From Lumbricus rubellus (Eukaryota; Annelida; Clitellata; Crassiclitellata; Lumbricidae), in the NCBI GenBank assembly GCA_945859605.1, contig OX243820.1:31127316-31191315 (forward strand): a DNA stretch of 64,000 nt, written 5' to 3'. The translations under genes were made by a program, and so were the position numbers. The notes beneath the pieces were generated by a model that had not been told where the DNA came from, made no database searches, and worked only from the letters and a program-made list of their open reading frames with translations. Shown one piece after another: positions 8,521-18,998 of this stretch (positions within the stretch are counted from its first letter, which is position 1; each line of letters starts with the position of its first letter).

Positions 8521-11014
8521 GTCATCCTGCTTCGATTATCTTCTCAATTGCGAGTTTTCCAAGAGAAATCGATGACCGTTACGGTTGTCGACTATTTTAT
8601 AGCATGCCTGCGCTCTTGTAACGAACGCTCAACGTACATGTAAGCCATAGATAGCACCTAGTGTGGTTCAATTAACTTAGAATCTCGGATGGTGAAGCTT
8701 CAGCGAATAAGGCACCATGCAGTCTCCCAATGGCATAGTTGTTTGAATGGTTTTTCCGCTTTTTTATTATTTGAAAAATGTAGTTTTTTCAATTTTTTAT
8801 TTTTGGTCTCGTTTTATTCGGTTATTTTAAAGAAGGTTTTTACGTATCTTTATTTTATTTACGGTCTGTTATTATATTTCTTAATTTTGGTTTTGTCTGA
8901 TATTCCTTATAGGGCCTACGTTTTCACAGTACTCTAAAGGATTCAGCGAACAAATGTCATTATTTAAGCGTTTAACGTAATCGTTTGAGAAATACATGTA
9001 GGCATATAGTGAGTCTCTACAAGGGAAGGAATTTATAACAGTTATTTTGATATAAACTACTTAAACCTATAATAAGTAACAATTTAAAGTACTTTGTATC
9101 ATTTAGTTCACATCAATAGTCTTTAGGCCTACTTATGTTCAGATTTTAATTGCGTTATGTGACTATCATGAACTTATGCGGACTTGTCTAGTTTTTACAA
9201 TTTAAATTTGAAAGGATTTCAATAGCCTACCTTTAATTTTTCTCAATTTCTTATTAAACCAATGCGATAAAAATAGGCTATAGCTGTTGTAGATTAATGT
9301 CACTTAATATTATAATTATTTTTGGCCTACAAATAGAGTTGTGTTATTTGCTGATTAGGATAAAATAGCAAACACGAGGTTTTTAAGTTTAAAATGTAGT
9401 TTATGATGTGACAAAGTACAATTATTTGTTGTTTCCGGTTTTTTAGTTTTTTTAGATTTCGATTAAAAAGTTCTCAGTTTTTTTAACTTCCTTTTTCAAT
9501 CGTATTTTTACATCTATGCCCAATGGCATTGACACGTGAGCAGCGATACGAATGTATTTTTTATTTATTTATTTGTTTGCATTTCAAGCGGCGCTATGTA
9601 AAAGCCAATTACAAGTATATACAATTAAAGGCGATACGAAGACAGATTGTGACAGAACAACAGATACAGAGACAGAAAGAGGCAGAGAGTAACAGACAGA
9701 GACATATAAAGACACAGTGACAGACAGGGACATAGACAGAGACAGAGACAGAAAGCCGTGGATATGACGTGCGTCGATTATATAGGCTACTCCTATAAAT
9801 ACCCTAAGCGCCCTCTATGGTTCCTTCTTGTTTCTTAATTTACTTGAATTAAAATTCAATTGCATTTATTTATAGGCCTACTGATCTTCACAGTTGGTGT
9901 TGACGAACATTTTGCGTTACGATGTCTCACGTCACAGGCCTATAGCCTGCTCTCAAGAAACCTCGTATCACTTCGCCGTTACCTGTACGATCCCTCAAGA
10001 GAGTGCTGATGCTGCTGCTGCCGATATCACTCAATGCTGACTACTCTCAAAGATGCTTCCTATAATTAAAAGATGTCACTTTCTATTCTTGTATCTAAAA
10101 TAAACCGGAGTCCGGCATCGGTCAAGCGGAATAATAACTTCAACGCCGCTCCACTCAAATCCTTAACCGCCTATGAAGTCACATGAAGCGAGTCCTGCCT
10201 TACATTTTATCTTCACTGTTTTCCTCTCTCCCACCGCCGCCGCCGCCGCGCAAACCATCTCCAGATTACCATTCAGAGATGAGGCAGCGTCACCAATGGC
10301 CACACCCTCTCACCACGATTGGCTGTCACCAGCCGCCGCAGCAGCAGCAGCAGCAGCAGCAGTACCACTAACGTCTGCAGCAAGCGATGCAAATGATGCG
10401 GACGATGGCGTTACCCACGCCTCAGCGCATCCACGCCAGAGAACAAACACACACACACACACAGAAGGGAGAGAGAGAGTGAAAAACGAACAATGGGGGG
10501 TCTGGTCTTTCAATCCGCCCGTCAGATTTCATCACAGCGTCAGCGTGACTGCTCCCCAAATCGAATTAACCGGGCGCCGTATTGTTACGACGCACTGCGT
10601 CTCTTAAGTAGCTTAATGCCCGACGATGGAGCGACCACTCGTCGGAAAAAGGAGCGAATAATTGGCCGCAAACAGCGCTTATTAATAATAGACTTAACTT
10701 GGCGGATCTGCAGTGGCATTTAACCGAGGCGGAATTAACGGTGTTAAGCCGGACACGTGTATAGTATACACCGTATACTATTATTATAGCAGTCAAGAAA
10801 TTGCTTCTTCTGACGGCGTTTACAATTATTATTAGTGTAGACTATTTAGCCTACGCTGTGGCCGGATAAAAGCGCTTGCTTACTGCTTAGCTGCAGCTAA
10901 ACTGCATGCGCTGAAAGCGGAAATGAAGTGGGCGTTTGAGGAGATGAAGATTTTTACCGTTTCGTTCCGTCATGACAATTGCTGCTCCATAGTTGATAGC
11001 TGCAGAATCCACGA
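8521..11014. other. Upstream of bsx: AT-rich, then a GC-richer patch; no gene recognised
   Basis: 8521-9640 is AT-rich with scattered TAGGCCTA motifs. 9640-9765 is a loose GACAGA-type repeat. 10173-10720 is less AT-rich and keeps several overlapping short open frames with CAG/GCA runs. One plus-strand frame begins MKSHEASPALHFIFTVFLSP and contains a 10-Ala run. None has a recognisable domain, and the Ala and Gln runs come from a (GCA)n tract. It could be regulatory sequence of bsx. Confidence 0.35.
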
Positions 11015-11200
11015 TTGGTTGGGCACGGTGGTGTACTGGTGGCGTCGTTGCCTTGGACCCGGAAGGTTCGAGGTTCGAATCCACCTCGCCGCGTAAGGAC
11101 CTTGGACAAGTCATTCACTCACAATTGCTCAGCGCTTCGGCGTGAAACTCCGACGCAGTGTCCGCTCTGCACTCGGAAGCGCCGTATTTCAATGGTAATG
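11015..11200 (+). mobile_element. tRNA-derived SINE, full head and body
   Basis: The tRNA-like head has an A-box-like TGGTGTACTGGTGG and a perfect B box GGTTCGAATCC, followed by CCGCGTAAGGACCTTGGACA. The body reads CGCTTCGGCGTGAAACTCCG and CAGTGTCCGCTCTGCACTCG. It ends near an A/T-rich TAATG repeat. The same head-body junction (CCGCGTAGGGACCTTG) occurs at 42866-43000, and the body occurs on the minus strand at 4138-4262, so this is a dispersed RNA polymerase III retroposon family. Confidence 0.8.
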
Positions 11201-12756
11201 TAATATAATATAGTGTAACGTAATGTAATTCAGACAATTTATATAGCAGCTTCAGTAGCAAGTTGTGGCGCATGCGTACTATTGCGTAGGTACGGTAGCA
11301 TAGGTAGGTGAGAGTGGGACATGTGTGGAGCTGTGGGCGGAGATCGTGGTCCCGGAAACGGCCGGTGATTCCCGACGCCCCCCGGAAATTATTCGGTCGA
11401 CGTCGGTCGGTCTCTGGTCACGCGAGGTTGGTCTTCGGTCGCAGGGCCAGTTAGCGCCGGGCCAGAGGTCAATTGCCCGCTATACACTGTCTTGATCACG
11501 GCTTCTCAATGCCGACACGAGCCACACCCCACCCTCTGATTTCGGCGCTCAACCCTCTTGCTTGGCCCCCTCCCTGAGGTCCCTCTTCCTTAAGCACAGA
11601 CTCTGTCGCTTCACACGAGTGTGTGGTTGAAGGAAGAGTTAGTGTGGCCGAAGACCATGGCAGATTCAGCGTCTATAATTGTCTATAATTTTCTATCTGT
11701 CCATACATACATATACATACATCCATCCATCCATCCATCTTTCCATCCGTCCATCTATCTATCTATTTATCTATTTTTCTATTTTTCTATCTAATTCCCG
11801 TTAGGACAATGGTTTTGATGCGCATGTTACTTCCTAAAAATAGTTGGGGGTGTCTGCTCAGTGGTTCCGCCGAACCAATATTTAAATCACCAGTTAAGAG
11901 CTGTCATTTGTTATTTGTTATTTTTTTAATGTATTGTTTTTCGTCGGTTGTTTAATAATTATGGCACTGTTTAAATGATTTCCACACACCCTGAACATTG
12001 GACAACGTCGCATTTTAAGTCTAAAACTATACATTTGAAAAGATTAAAAAGAATAATATCGTATACGGCTGACATTAGTTTCTGATGCGACCGCACATCG
12101 CTTCTTGTAATAACTATAAGAACGAGTTGCATGCGAAAATGGAGAAACACTCGTTTCTCGGATGTTAGTGTGCAGCTCTACACCGCATTCTACGACGACG
12201 CCGACAAGATTATTGCGTTAAGTCGACTGTATCGGTCTGTTGAAAAAGTTGTCGACGCAGCAGAGAACGGATCACGCCATTGATGATAACATTCTGAGGA
12301 ACAGAGCATAATATTGACGACACGATATGGACGACAAGAGAGAGAGAGAGATGGAAGCTTCGCGAACAAAGAATTTGACGGTGGCATCGCTTTCTTCAGA
12401 CCATGGAGCACGCGATGATGACGTCTTCTCAACATGGTCATGCGAGGACGGACGGAGTGGAGTGGGGAGGGGGGGGTGAGGTGGGGGTAGGAGACAGCAA
12501 TGATGACGATAGCCACTCCTGATTGTCTTGTTAATTGTCTTGTTAATAAAAAAAAGGATCGTGGGTCTGTGCTGCCCGTACAAGAGTTCTGCATGCAGAG
12601 GAATATTGGCAATAGAATCTGAGAACTTCTATAGCGGAATCATTACTGAGTAAGGAGCGCAGTCAAAACACCGAGTATGATAGCTAGGTTCTTATAAGGG
12701 TTTTGGCGTATTATAGGCCTATATAGGTAAAGAAGATTAAATTAGCCAAAAACTTT
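11201..12756. other. Non-coding stretch, no gene recognised
   Basis: Mixed sequence with a GC-rich part around 11330-11580, a (CATC)n/(ATCT)n run near 11700-11790 and a G-rich tract near 12455-12490. Open frames on the minus strand near 12190-12612 show no domain or splice pattern I can support. Confidence 0.4.
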
Positions 12757-13118
12757 TTATGGTGGTGGTGGTGATGATGATGATGATGATGATGCTGATG
12801 GGGATGATAATGATGGAGGTGGTGGTGCTGGTTGTGGCGGTGGTTGTGGTGATGATGATGGTGATGATGATGATTATGATAATGATGATGATAATGATAA
12901 TACTGCTGCTGCTGATGACAATAATGGAGGTGGTAGTAGTAGTAGTGGTGGCGACGATGATCATGATGACAATTATGACGATGACGATGATAACGACAAC
13001 GACGATGACAGCGATGATGATGATGACGACGATAATTATCGTAAAAACGATAACGATGATAATGACAACGATGATGATGTTGATGATGACAACACTGATG
13101 ATGATAACGATGATGATA
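12757..13118. repeat. (GGT)n/(GAT)n/(GAC)n microsatellite
   Basis: Compound trinucleotide array directly abutting the target site of the hAT element that begins at 13133. Confidence 0.95.
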
Positions 13119-13261
13119 CCTGGCGCTAAATGCAGTGGCGGCGCCAGACACTTTTTGTAGCCAGGGCATGGCCAGGGCAGTCACACAAGTAACCAGGGCA
13201 GAGGTCGAGTCGCGTGCTTGGTAGTACGGGCTTACATAAGCTTATAATTTGGCGCTACTGT

Positions 13262-13490
13262 CAGGGCCGGACTAAGGCATGTTCAATTGTTCGGCCGAAC
13301 AGGGGCCCCACACTTTATGGGCCCACACTTTAGAGGCCCCACACATGCAAATTTTTTAAGGAAACAATTGGTAGGCTATATTCTGCCGAAATTTCTACCA
13401 AACGACTGAAAAATGTCATAAAATGTTTTGGCCGAAGATCCCCAAACAAATATTCCAAACAGGGCTCAAACATTTCTTAATCCAGCCCTG
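13262..13490. mobile_element. hAT-like MITE with CAGGGCCGGACTAA ends (nested)
   Basis: 229 bp, beginning CAGGGCCGGACTAAGG and ending TTAATCCAGCCCTG. The flanking 8-mers GCTACTGT and GCTACCGT differ at one base. It is inserted inside the larger hAT element. No coding capacity. Confidence 0.88.
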
Positions 13491-13577
13491 GCTACCGTGC
13501 TCGCTATAAAGTGATGCCACAGCTGTGTTTTCCACTAGATCTGGATTGTTTGGCTTTCGTCTGAGTTTCTACTTTTT

Positions 13578-13618
13578 GGGTGGGGGTGGGGGTGGGGGTG
13601 GGGGTGGGGGGGGGGGGC
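13578..13618. repeat. (GGGGGT)n tract
   Basis: G-rich run of TGGGGG repeats ending in about ten G residues; a candidate G-quadruplex. Confidence 0.9.
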
Positions 13619-13722
13619 AAATTCCGGGCTTATTTTAGTTACTGGACCATTGTATTTACATCGCATGAATATTCTGCATCTGCACTGAGCATTGCAATAT
13701 ACATTGTCTTCTTCTTCTTCTT

Positions 13723-14022
13723 TCAGTCGTCTGCTGTTGAGCAGGTTTGTGACGTGGACAATCCGGTGATCCTCTCCGACCGCCGCCATCCCGCTCTGTC
13801 CTGCGCCTTCCTCTTGGTGTTACCGTATACGTCTCCATTATCCAGATCGCTCAGCATATTTAATCTTCTTCTGCCTCTCGTTGCCTTTCCCTCCATACGT
13901 CCCTCCAGCAACGTCACCAACATACCCTCTCCTCTAAGTAAGTGGCCCAGCCACCGATGCTTTCTCCTGCTTATTGATTGTAGTAGTTCTCTCTTCACCC
14001 CTGCCCTTTCCAAGACTGCCTG
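13723..14022 (-). mobile_element. LINE ORF2 C-terminal fragment
   Basis: The minus-strand frame contains RRKHRWLGHLLRGEGM, then LEGRMEGKATRGRRRLNML and KAQDRAGWR, ending QTCSTADD before a stop. This is the conserved C-terminal tail downstream of the reverse transcriptase in many non-LTR retrotransposons (the R-x-x-WLGHVLR ... EGRxxGxRxRGRxR pattern). It is 5'-truncated: no reverse transcriptase motif precedes it. Just past the stop is a GAA-rich run that could be the 3' tail. It sits inside the hAT element, so it landed there after that element or was picked up by it. The clade cannot be assigned from this tail. Confidence 0.85.
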
Positions 14023-14225
14023 ATTTGTGAATATACATTGTATTTATAGTAAAATTCAATGTAAAATGGTTCTGCTATATACATGCCTTTTGTTCCACTA
14101 ATTTTTATTTGAAACTTCACAATCAAGATCTTACGTTGTCAATTCACGGTTAAGTTATAATCTGCAAGGTCACGCAGAGAAATAGCTGTTCGCAGAAATA
14201 AGCCGTTTCGACATTTCAATATAGA

Positions 14226-14660
14226 CAAATCCCTGCCAGAACTTTTACCCTGGCAGAACTTTTGCCATGCCAGAATTTTGCCCTGCCAGAAGTTTTGCCG
14301 TCCAGAACTTTTGTGTGCCAGAATTTTTCCCTATTAGAATGTTTGCCCTGCCTGAATTTTTCCCTGTCAGAACTTTTTCTCTGCCAGAAGTTTCCCTGTC
14401 AGAACATTTTTCCTGCCAGAATTTTTACTCTGACAGAATGTTTCTCTGCTAGAACTATTGCCCTGCCAGAATTTTTCTCTCCCATAACTAGTGCCTTCCA
14501 GAATGAATTTTTCATTCCAGAGAGCGGACGGACGTGAACAGTAAGAAACAATATGCCTGAACAAATTCTGGCAGGGAAAAATTTCTGGCAGGGCAACGAC
14601 TAGGGCAACAGGTAGGGCAAAGGCTTTTTTGGCAGGGCATTTGCCCTGCCATGCCCTGGC
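14226..14660. repeat. Subterminal ~20-bp repeats around CCCTGCCAGAA
   Basis: More than a dozen imperfect direct copies of CTGCCAGAA(C/T)TTTT, spaced 19-21 bp up to about 14480. Inverted copies TTCTGGCAGGG follow near the element tip. This is typical of repeated transposase-binding sites in a hAT element. It is not a CRISPR array: the spacers are too short and not distinct. Confidence 0.8.
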
Positions 14661-15030
14661 GTAGCGCCGCCACTGGCTAAATGAAGTGGACATGATGATT
14701 GTAAGACTGCAGCTAATACGCAATAAAATATTTCTATTTGCAAGTTAATAGAAGTTGCGAGGTGGGGGATACGTCATTTCTAGATATATCGTCAATAAAC
14801 TACTGATTCTAATCAAGAGCAGCGTGTTGAAGTGACGCATTTCCTGTTTGACTTAAGCCAAAGAAACTATATGTTTAATTACTTATGGTTTCGGGTTTGC
14901 CACTAGAGCTCTTCAGTAATTTACTATGAAGTAGACATGAAATGTGGCCAGGACGTCTTTCAATGGTATGGCTCAATGTTTTGTCAATTTTCTTGTGCTA
15001 CCGTGAAATCTACAGTGACAAAATGGCCAC

Positions 15031-15226
15031 AATGTATGTATGTATGTATGTATGTATGTATGTATGTATGTATGTATGTATGTATGTATGTATGTATGTA
15101 TGTATGTTTGTATGTATGTATGTATGTATTTATGTATGTATGTATGTATGTATGTATGTATGTATGTGTGCGTGTATGTATGTATGTCGGAATCTGTCCG
15201 TATACATGTATGTATGCTTACTTCTG

Positions 15227-15262
<36 letters not shown>
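15031..15262. repeat. (ATGT)n then (AT)n microsatellites
   Basis: About 155 bp of ATGT with a few variants, then a (TA)n run at 15228-15260. Open frames of Met-Tyr-Val-Cys repeats are artefacts. Confidence 0.95.
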
Positions 15263-15264
<2 letters not shown>

Positions 15265-15527
15265 CGCTGAAAAATTGAGCAAAGGAATCAGCTACCAAAT
15301 GAACATCATTCGTTAAAGTAATTATTAATTAAACTGTCTGTGAAAAGAGATCGTATTACGTTGTGTCGCTAAAAACATGTAATTATTGTAAAATTGCGAC
15401 AAATTAACTATTATGTTGTTATTGCATAATTGCTTATGCTGTATACGTGATGCGCTCATTGAGTTCTTATACATTGAATAAATCTTTCTTTCTTTCCCAT
15501 TGACTAATATTAGAGGAATTTTAACAG

Positions 15528-16266
15528 AAAAATCATCAATCGACTCAATAACTTTTCAGGAAGTAGAGACTTGGCACAATTGTTAAGTACATCCCACTGA
15601 TGAAAATACCAAAAGTCTCCATAAATCCGAGTTGTGCTCGAGCCGCCATCTTGAAAAATGGCGGCCTAGATTCGGTTTTTCGACAATAACCTCTGAACCA
15701 TCAGAGTTACTAAGAAAGATCAAATGGAAAAAATAATCCTCGTTAAACATCAAATAAGTTTGATGTATAACATTTGTTTCTAGGCTCAAAAATAAAAATG
15801 TTACACATGATAAAGTATTCATCATCATGTATTTCAATGCGACGTACAAAATTTTATGGCGGGAAGAATAGTTTTGTGGCGGGAAGAACAAATACTGTGC
15901 TGTGAATGATGATTTGATATCAATCATGGTGAAAGTAACAAAAGACCCTATAAACCAGATTGTGGTCATGCCGCCATCTTGGAAAATGGCGGCTTTGATG
16001 CATGTTCTTGGCTGTCACCATCACATGTAGGCCTAGCTAATAATACCTACTAAAAGGCAGAAATAGTCATCATTATCTGCTTTTGTCGTTTCATTTTTGG
16101 GTTCAAGAGTTATTGTCGAAAAACCGAATCTAGGCCGCCATTTTCCAAATGGCGGCTTGAGCACAACTCGGATTTTTAGTGCCTTTTTGGTATTTTCATC
16201 AGTGGGATGTACTTAACAATTGTGCCAAGTCTCTACTTCCTGAAAATTTATTGAGTCGATTTTTCT
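15528..16266. mobile_element. Foldback/MITE with ~140-bp terminal inverted repeats
   Basis: The left arm starts AGAAAAATC...CGACTCAATAA and runs through GGAAGTAGAGACTTGGCAC, AACTCG-type text and GCCGCCATCTTG to TTCGGTTTTTCGACAATAAC. The right arm is its complement and ends GAGTCGATTTTTCT. Arms are highly similar except for about 7 extra bases in the left arm and small indels. The centre carries another GCCGCCATCTTGG...AATGGCGGC hairpin. I could not define a clean target duplication, so the outer limits are approximate and the superfamily is open. Confidence 0.75.
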
Positions 16267-17087
16267 AAAATACTTCCACTACAACTCTGCCTTTCTTTCA
16301 TTCATTCATAGCTGTTCAAGAAATCATTATTGAGCGCAAAACAAGACGCGATCGAATTTGACTATAATTAATTGGATTCACTTCGATTCGATGAGTCAGA
16401 TTCTGACCTACATACATGTAATTATCAAGTAGCGGACCAATCAGATCCATGGATGAATCTCGCGCCAATTTACGCCGATCGTATCTTATAAAATTATTAT
16501 AGCGCTTTTTGCTTTACTGCTGTATATTATGGGTCTGTGATGATTCAGTAGTGACTGCAGGAGAAGAGTTACAGTGCCTGGTCTTAGCAGAAATTGCGTC
16601 TGCGCGTATTCATAAGAATTTATTACGCGGTGTGTGGCCCTTCCTCCGTTTGCATTTAGAAATTCAATATACTTGGATATAGATTGGTGTCGAGTTGTCA
16701 TTTTAGAGGAACGAAATTGCAGAATAATAGAACCCATGTCGCGGCGACGAGCTTTGGCTTTCGTCGGGGGAGAGGGGTAGGACGGGGGGTTGGGTTGGAT
16801 GAGCCGGCTCTGCGGTCGCCTCGTCCCCCGCGTGTTTTTCGAAAACATGCGACGATATGAAATCTGCGTTTTATTAGAAAGCTGCTGAGGAGGTAGATTT
16901 CAATATGTGCGGACGATGATCATCATTATTACCATCGTCGTTGTCGTCGTAGTTATAGTCTGAGTTGTTGTCGTCGTCATCATCTTTTGCTTATCTGGCG
17001 ATGAATTCACTGCGTGGAAAAGTATTATTAAAATTTATTATTGAAATGTCCCCCATTTCTTTAGAAAATCTATAGGCTACTTAATCC
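16267..17087. other. Non-coding stretch, no gene recognised
   Basis: A minus-strand open frame at 16486-16848 (MFSKNTRGTRRPQSR...) has no motif I recognise. Its N-terminal part lies over a CCCCCCGTCC-type patch. A short (GTCGTC)n run is near 16930-16985. Nothing else is seen. Confidence 0.35.
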
Positions 17088-17096
17088 AACCCGTAG

Positions 17097-18989
17097 GCAT
17101 ATAGGCATTCCGTACCCGATTTCGTAGCATTGCAAGCCATAACGCTTTTTCATTGGCCGGTTCCAGATTATGAATATTCATAACCAATGACGTGTTTAGC
17201 GCCTTCTCGTGCGCTGTTGTTGCTGCTGCTGTTGGCATACTGGGGAAATTGGCCGATTGCGGTTGCGCTTAAAGTTATAAGGAGTTTCCATTCGATAGTG
17301 AAGTAGGGCCTAATCGAAAGTGTGAAGGCAGACTCCTGATCAGAGCAAAAATAAAATGCAAAGGTTACGCGTTTTTACGTGCATGCCAGCGAATATGTCA
17401 TCCACCAACTCATCGCTTCAATAATACGCTGTGCCTGTGGTCAACAGCTATAATAATTATGTGATGCATCAGGCGTCTGCTTCGTTGAATCAACCGCCTA
17501 CAGCGATACCAAAAATCGAACTGCGCTACAGAAGTCATTACATTAGATTTTACTAGACTTCGGTTGCCTAAATTCGCACCATTTGCAACTAGTCTTCCAC
17601 ACATTCCCAATTGTAACTTTAAAAGCTCTATGTTTAGGCCCTATTCAGTTTTCGTGAACTGTCCCATTTTCCATGCCCACTGTTCGACAACCAGTAATAT
17701 TTCGAGCGTAAGTAGCCTACAGTTAGGCTACTGTAGTTCATGTCAATCTCAGTTCTAGTGAAAATCATCTTAAATTTAAACCTATGTGTAGCCTAGTCCA
17801 TGCGCAATTTCATATAGGCCTAAATACGTTTTATTCAGATGTTTGACGGTTATCTTCATTAAAATTATTCAAATTTGATTATTTTGAATCATGAATCAGA
17901 ACCCTTTGCATCCACGTTCACAGACCTTCTAATTCCACGTTCTGACTTTCAGACAGGAATGGATTTGCAGAAGAACTTCTGTAGGCTACAGTTAGGCTAA
18001 AAACTAGCAAAAAGGTCATTGTCCTCCGATTGGAAGTAATTTACCATGGAGGATAGGAAACGAAAGAAGGGGTTGTGGCGTTATGCAGTTTTAAAATTCG
18101 TTTAAACAGCCCTGTAAGAGTGAACGTTAGGCCTACTGCTGAATTATGAATAGCCTAAGTAGGCCTACCAATAGAAGCATTAGGCCTAATATGAATTCCA
18201 GTAGCCTTATAGCTTTACATAATAGAAAGGCATTCGCTAAAACATCAGTGTTACTCTGTTATCATTGCTCATCAATAGGCCTAAATAGGCCTACTATTCT
18301 CATTATTCAACAATCCTGTTGACAATTTGACAGGCCGCAACCTATAATAGTCTAATGACAACTTGTCACGATTCAGACAGCGAATAGCGAAGTCCCAACA
18401 TTTACACGTTGACCTACCTGACAATTGCTTACATTTTAAATACCAGAGTTAAACTAAAATCGGGTGTCTAAATTTTTGGGTGAGGCAGTGTAATAATAAT
18501 TTTTCGTCTATTCAACAATCCGGTTGAAAGACCGCAATCGGTTACAGTGTACAATTATGCAGTTGAAACAGTTTGCAGGAACTCAGATTACAGAATACAT
18601 AAATCTTAACTATAGCCTACTATAGCTGCAATACACGGAGCTAATATAGCCTACAAAGCATATCCGCCCAATAATAAATCACGCGACGCAGCTTTATCCC
18701 ATTATATGCAAAACTGTTTGGTGTAGGCTATTTATTAAAGCACTTTATAAAACTTAGCAGGTAACTGCCATATAGCCTAGGCCTACTAGGTGTAATGGCC
18801 ACAAAGGCTGCGAGTTACTAAACATAATAGCCTGAGATTATTGATATTGCCAACGCAAGCCACAAAGTCTGTAAACAAAACGTGTTTAATGATGTCACTG
18901 GTTATGAATATTCATAATATGGGATCGGCCAATGAGAAGGCGCTTAAGGCTGACAATGCTACGAAATCGGGTACGGAATGCCTATATGC
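17097..18989. mobile_element. Mutator-like (MULE-type) non-autonomous element, 1.9 kb
   Basis: Terminal inverted repeats of about 115 bp start GCATATAGGCATTCCGTACC and continue CGATTTCGTAGCATTG. Both ends also share a TTATGAATATTCATAA palindrome. The flanking duplication AACCCGTAG (17088-17096 and 18990-18998) is a perfect 9-mer. Long TIRs plus a 9-bp duplication fit Mutator-type elements. No transposase frame is evident. The inside carries a degraded copy of the CAGGGCTGTTTT hAT MITE. Confidence 0.88.
17953..18114. mobile_element. Degraded hAT-like MITE, CAGGGCTGTTTT family
   Basis: It shares GGTCATTGTCCTCCGATTGG, ATTTACCATGGAGGAT and the end TTTAAACAGCCCTG with the copies at 1068, 39898 and 56827. 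Its other end is not recognisable. It is nested in the Mutator-like element. Confidence 0.65.
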
Positions 18990-18998
18990 AACCCGTAG

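Larger units (their letters stand above)
13133..14675. mobile_element. hAT-like element with CAGTGGCGGCGC ends
   Basis: The left end is CAGTGGCGGCGCCAG and the right end GTAGCGCCGCCACTG, flanked by a perfect 8-bp duplication GCTAAATG (13125-13132 and 14676-14683). Both ends continue with CCAGGGCATGGC. The left arm has about 14 extra bases between these blocks. About 430 bp near the right end is an array of roughly 20-bp units around CCCTGCCAGAA, with the complement TTCTGGCAGGG closer to the tip. Inside are a 229-bp nested hAT MITE, a (GTGGGG)n run and a LINE fragment. No transposase is seen. Confidence 0.9.

Noticed and set aside
10173..10607. 144-codon plus-strand frame with a poly-Ala run
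   Set aside because: No domain, several overlapping alternatives on both strands, and a (GCA)n tract accounts for the openness.
14226..14480. Regular repeats resembling a CRISPR array
   Set aside because: The repeat period is about 20 bp with almost no spacer, the units are imperfect, and they lie inside a hAT element in animal DNA.
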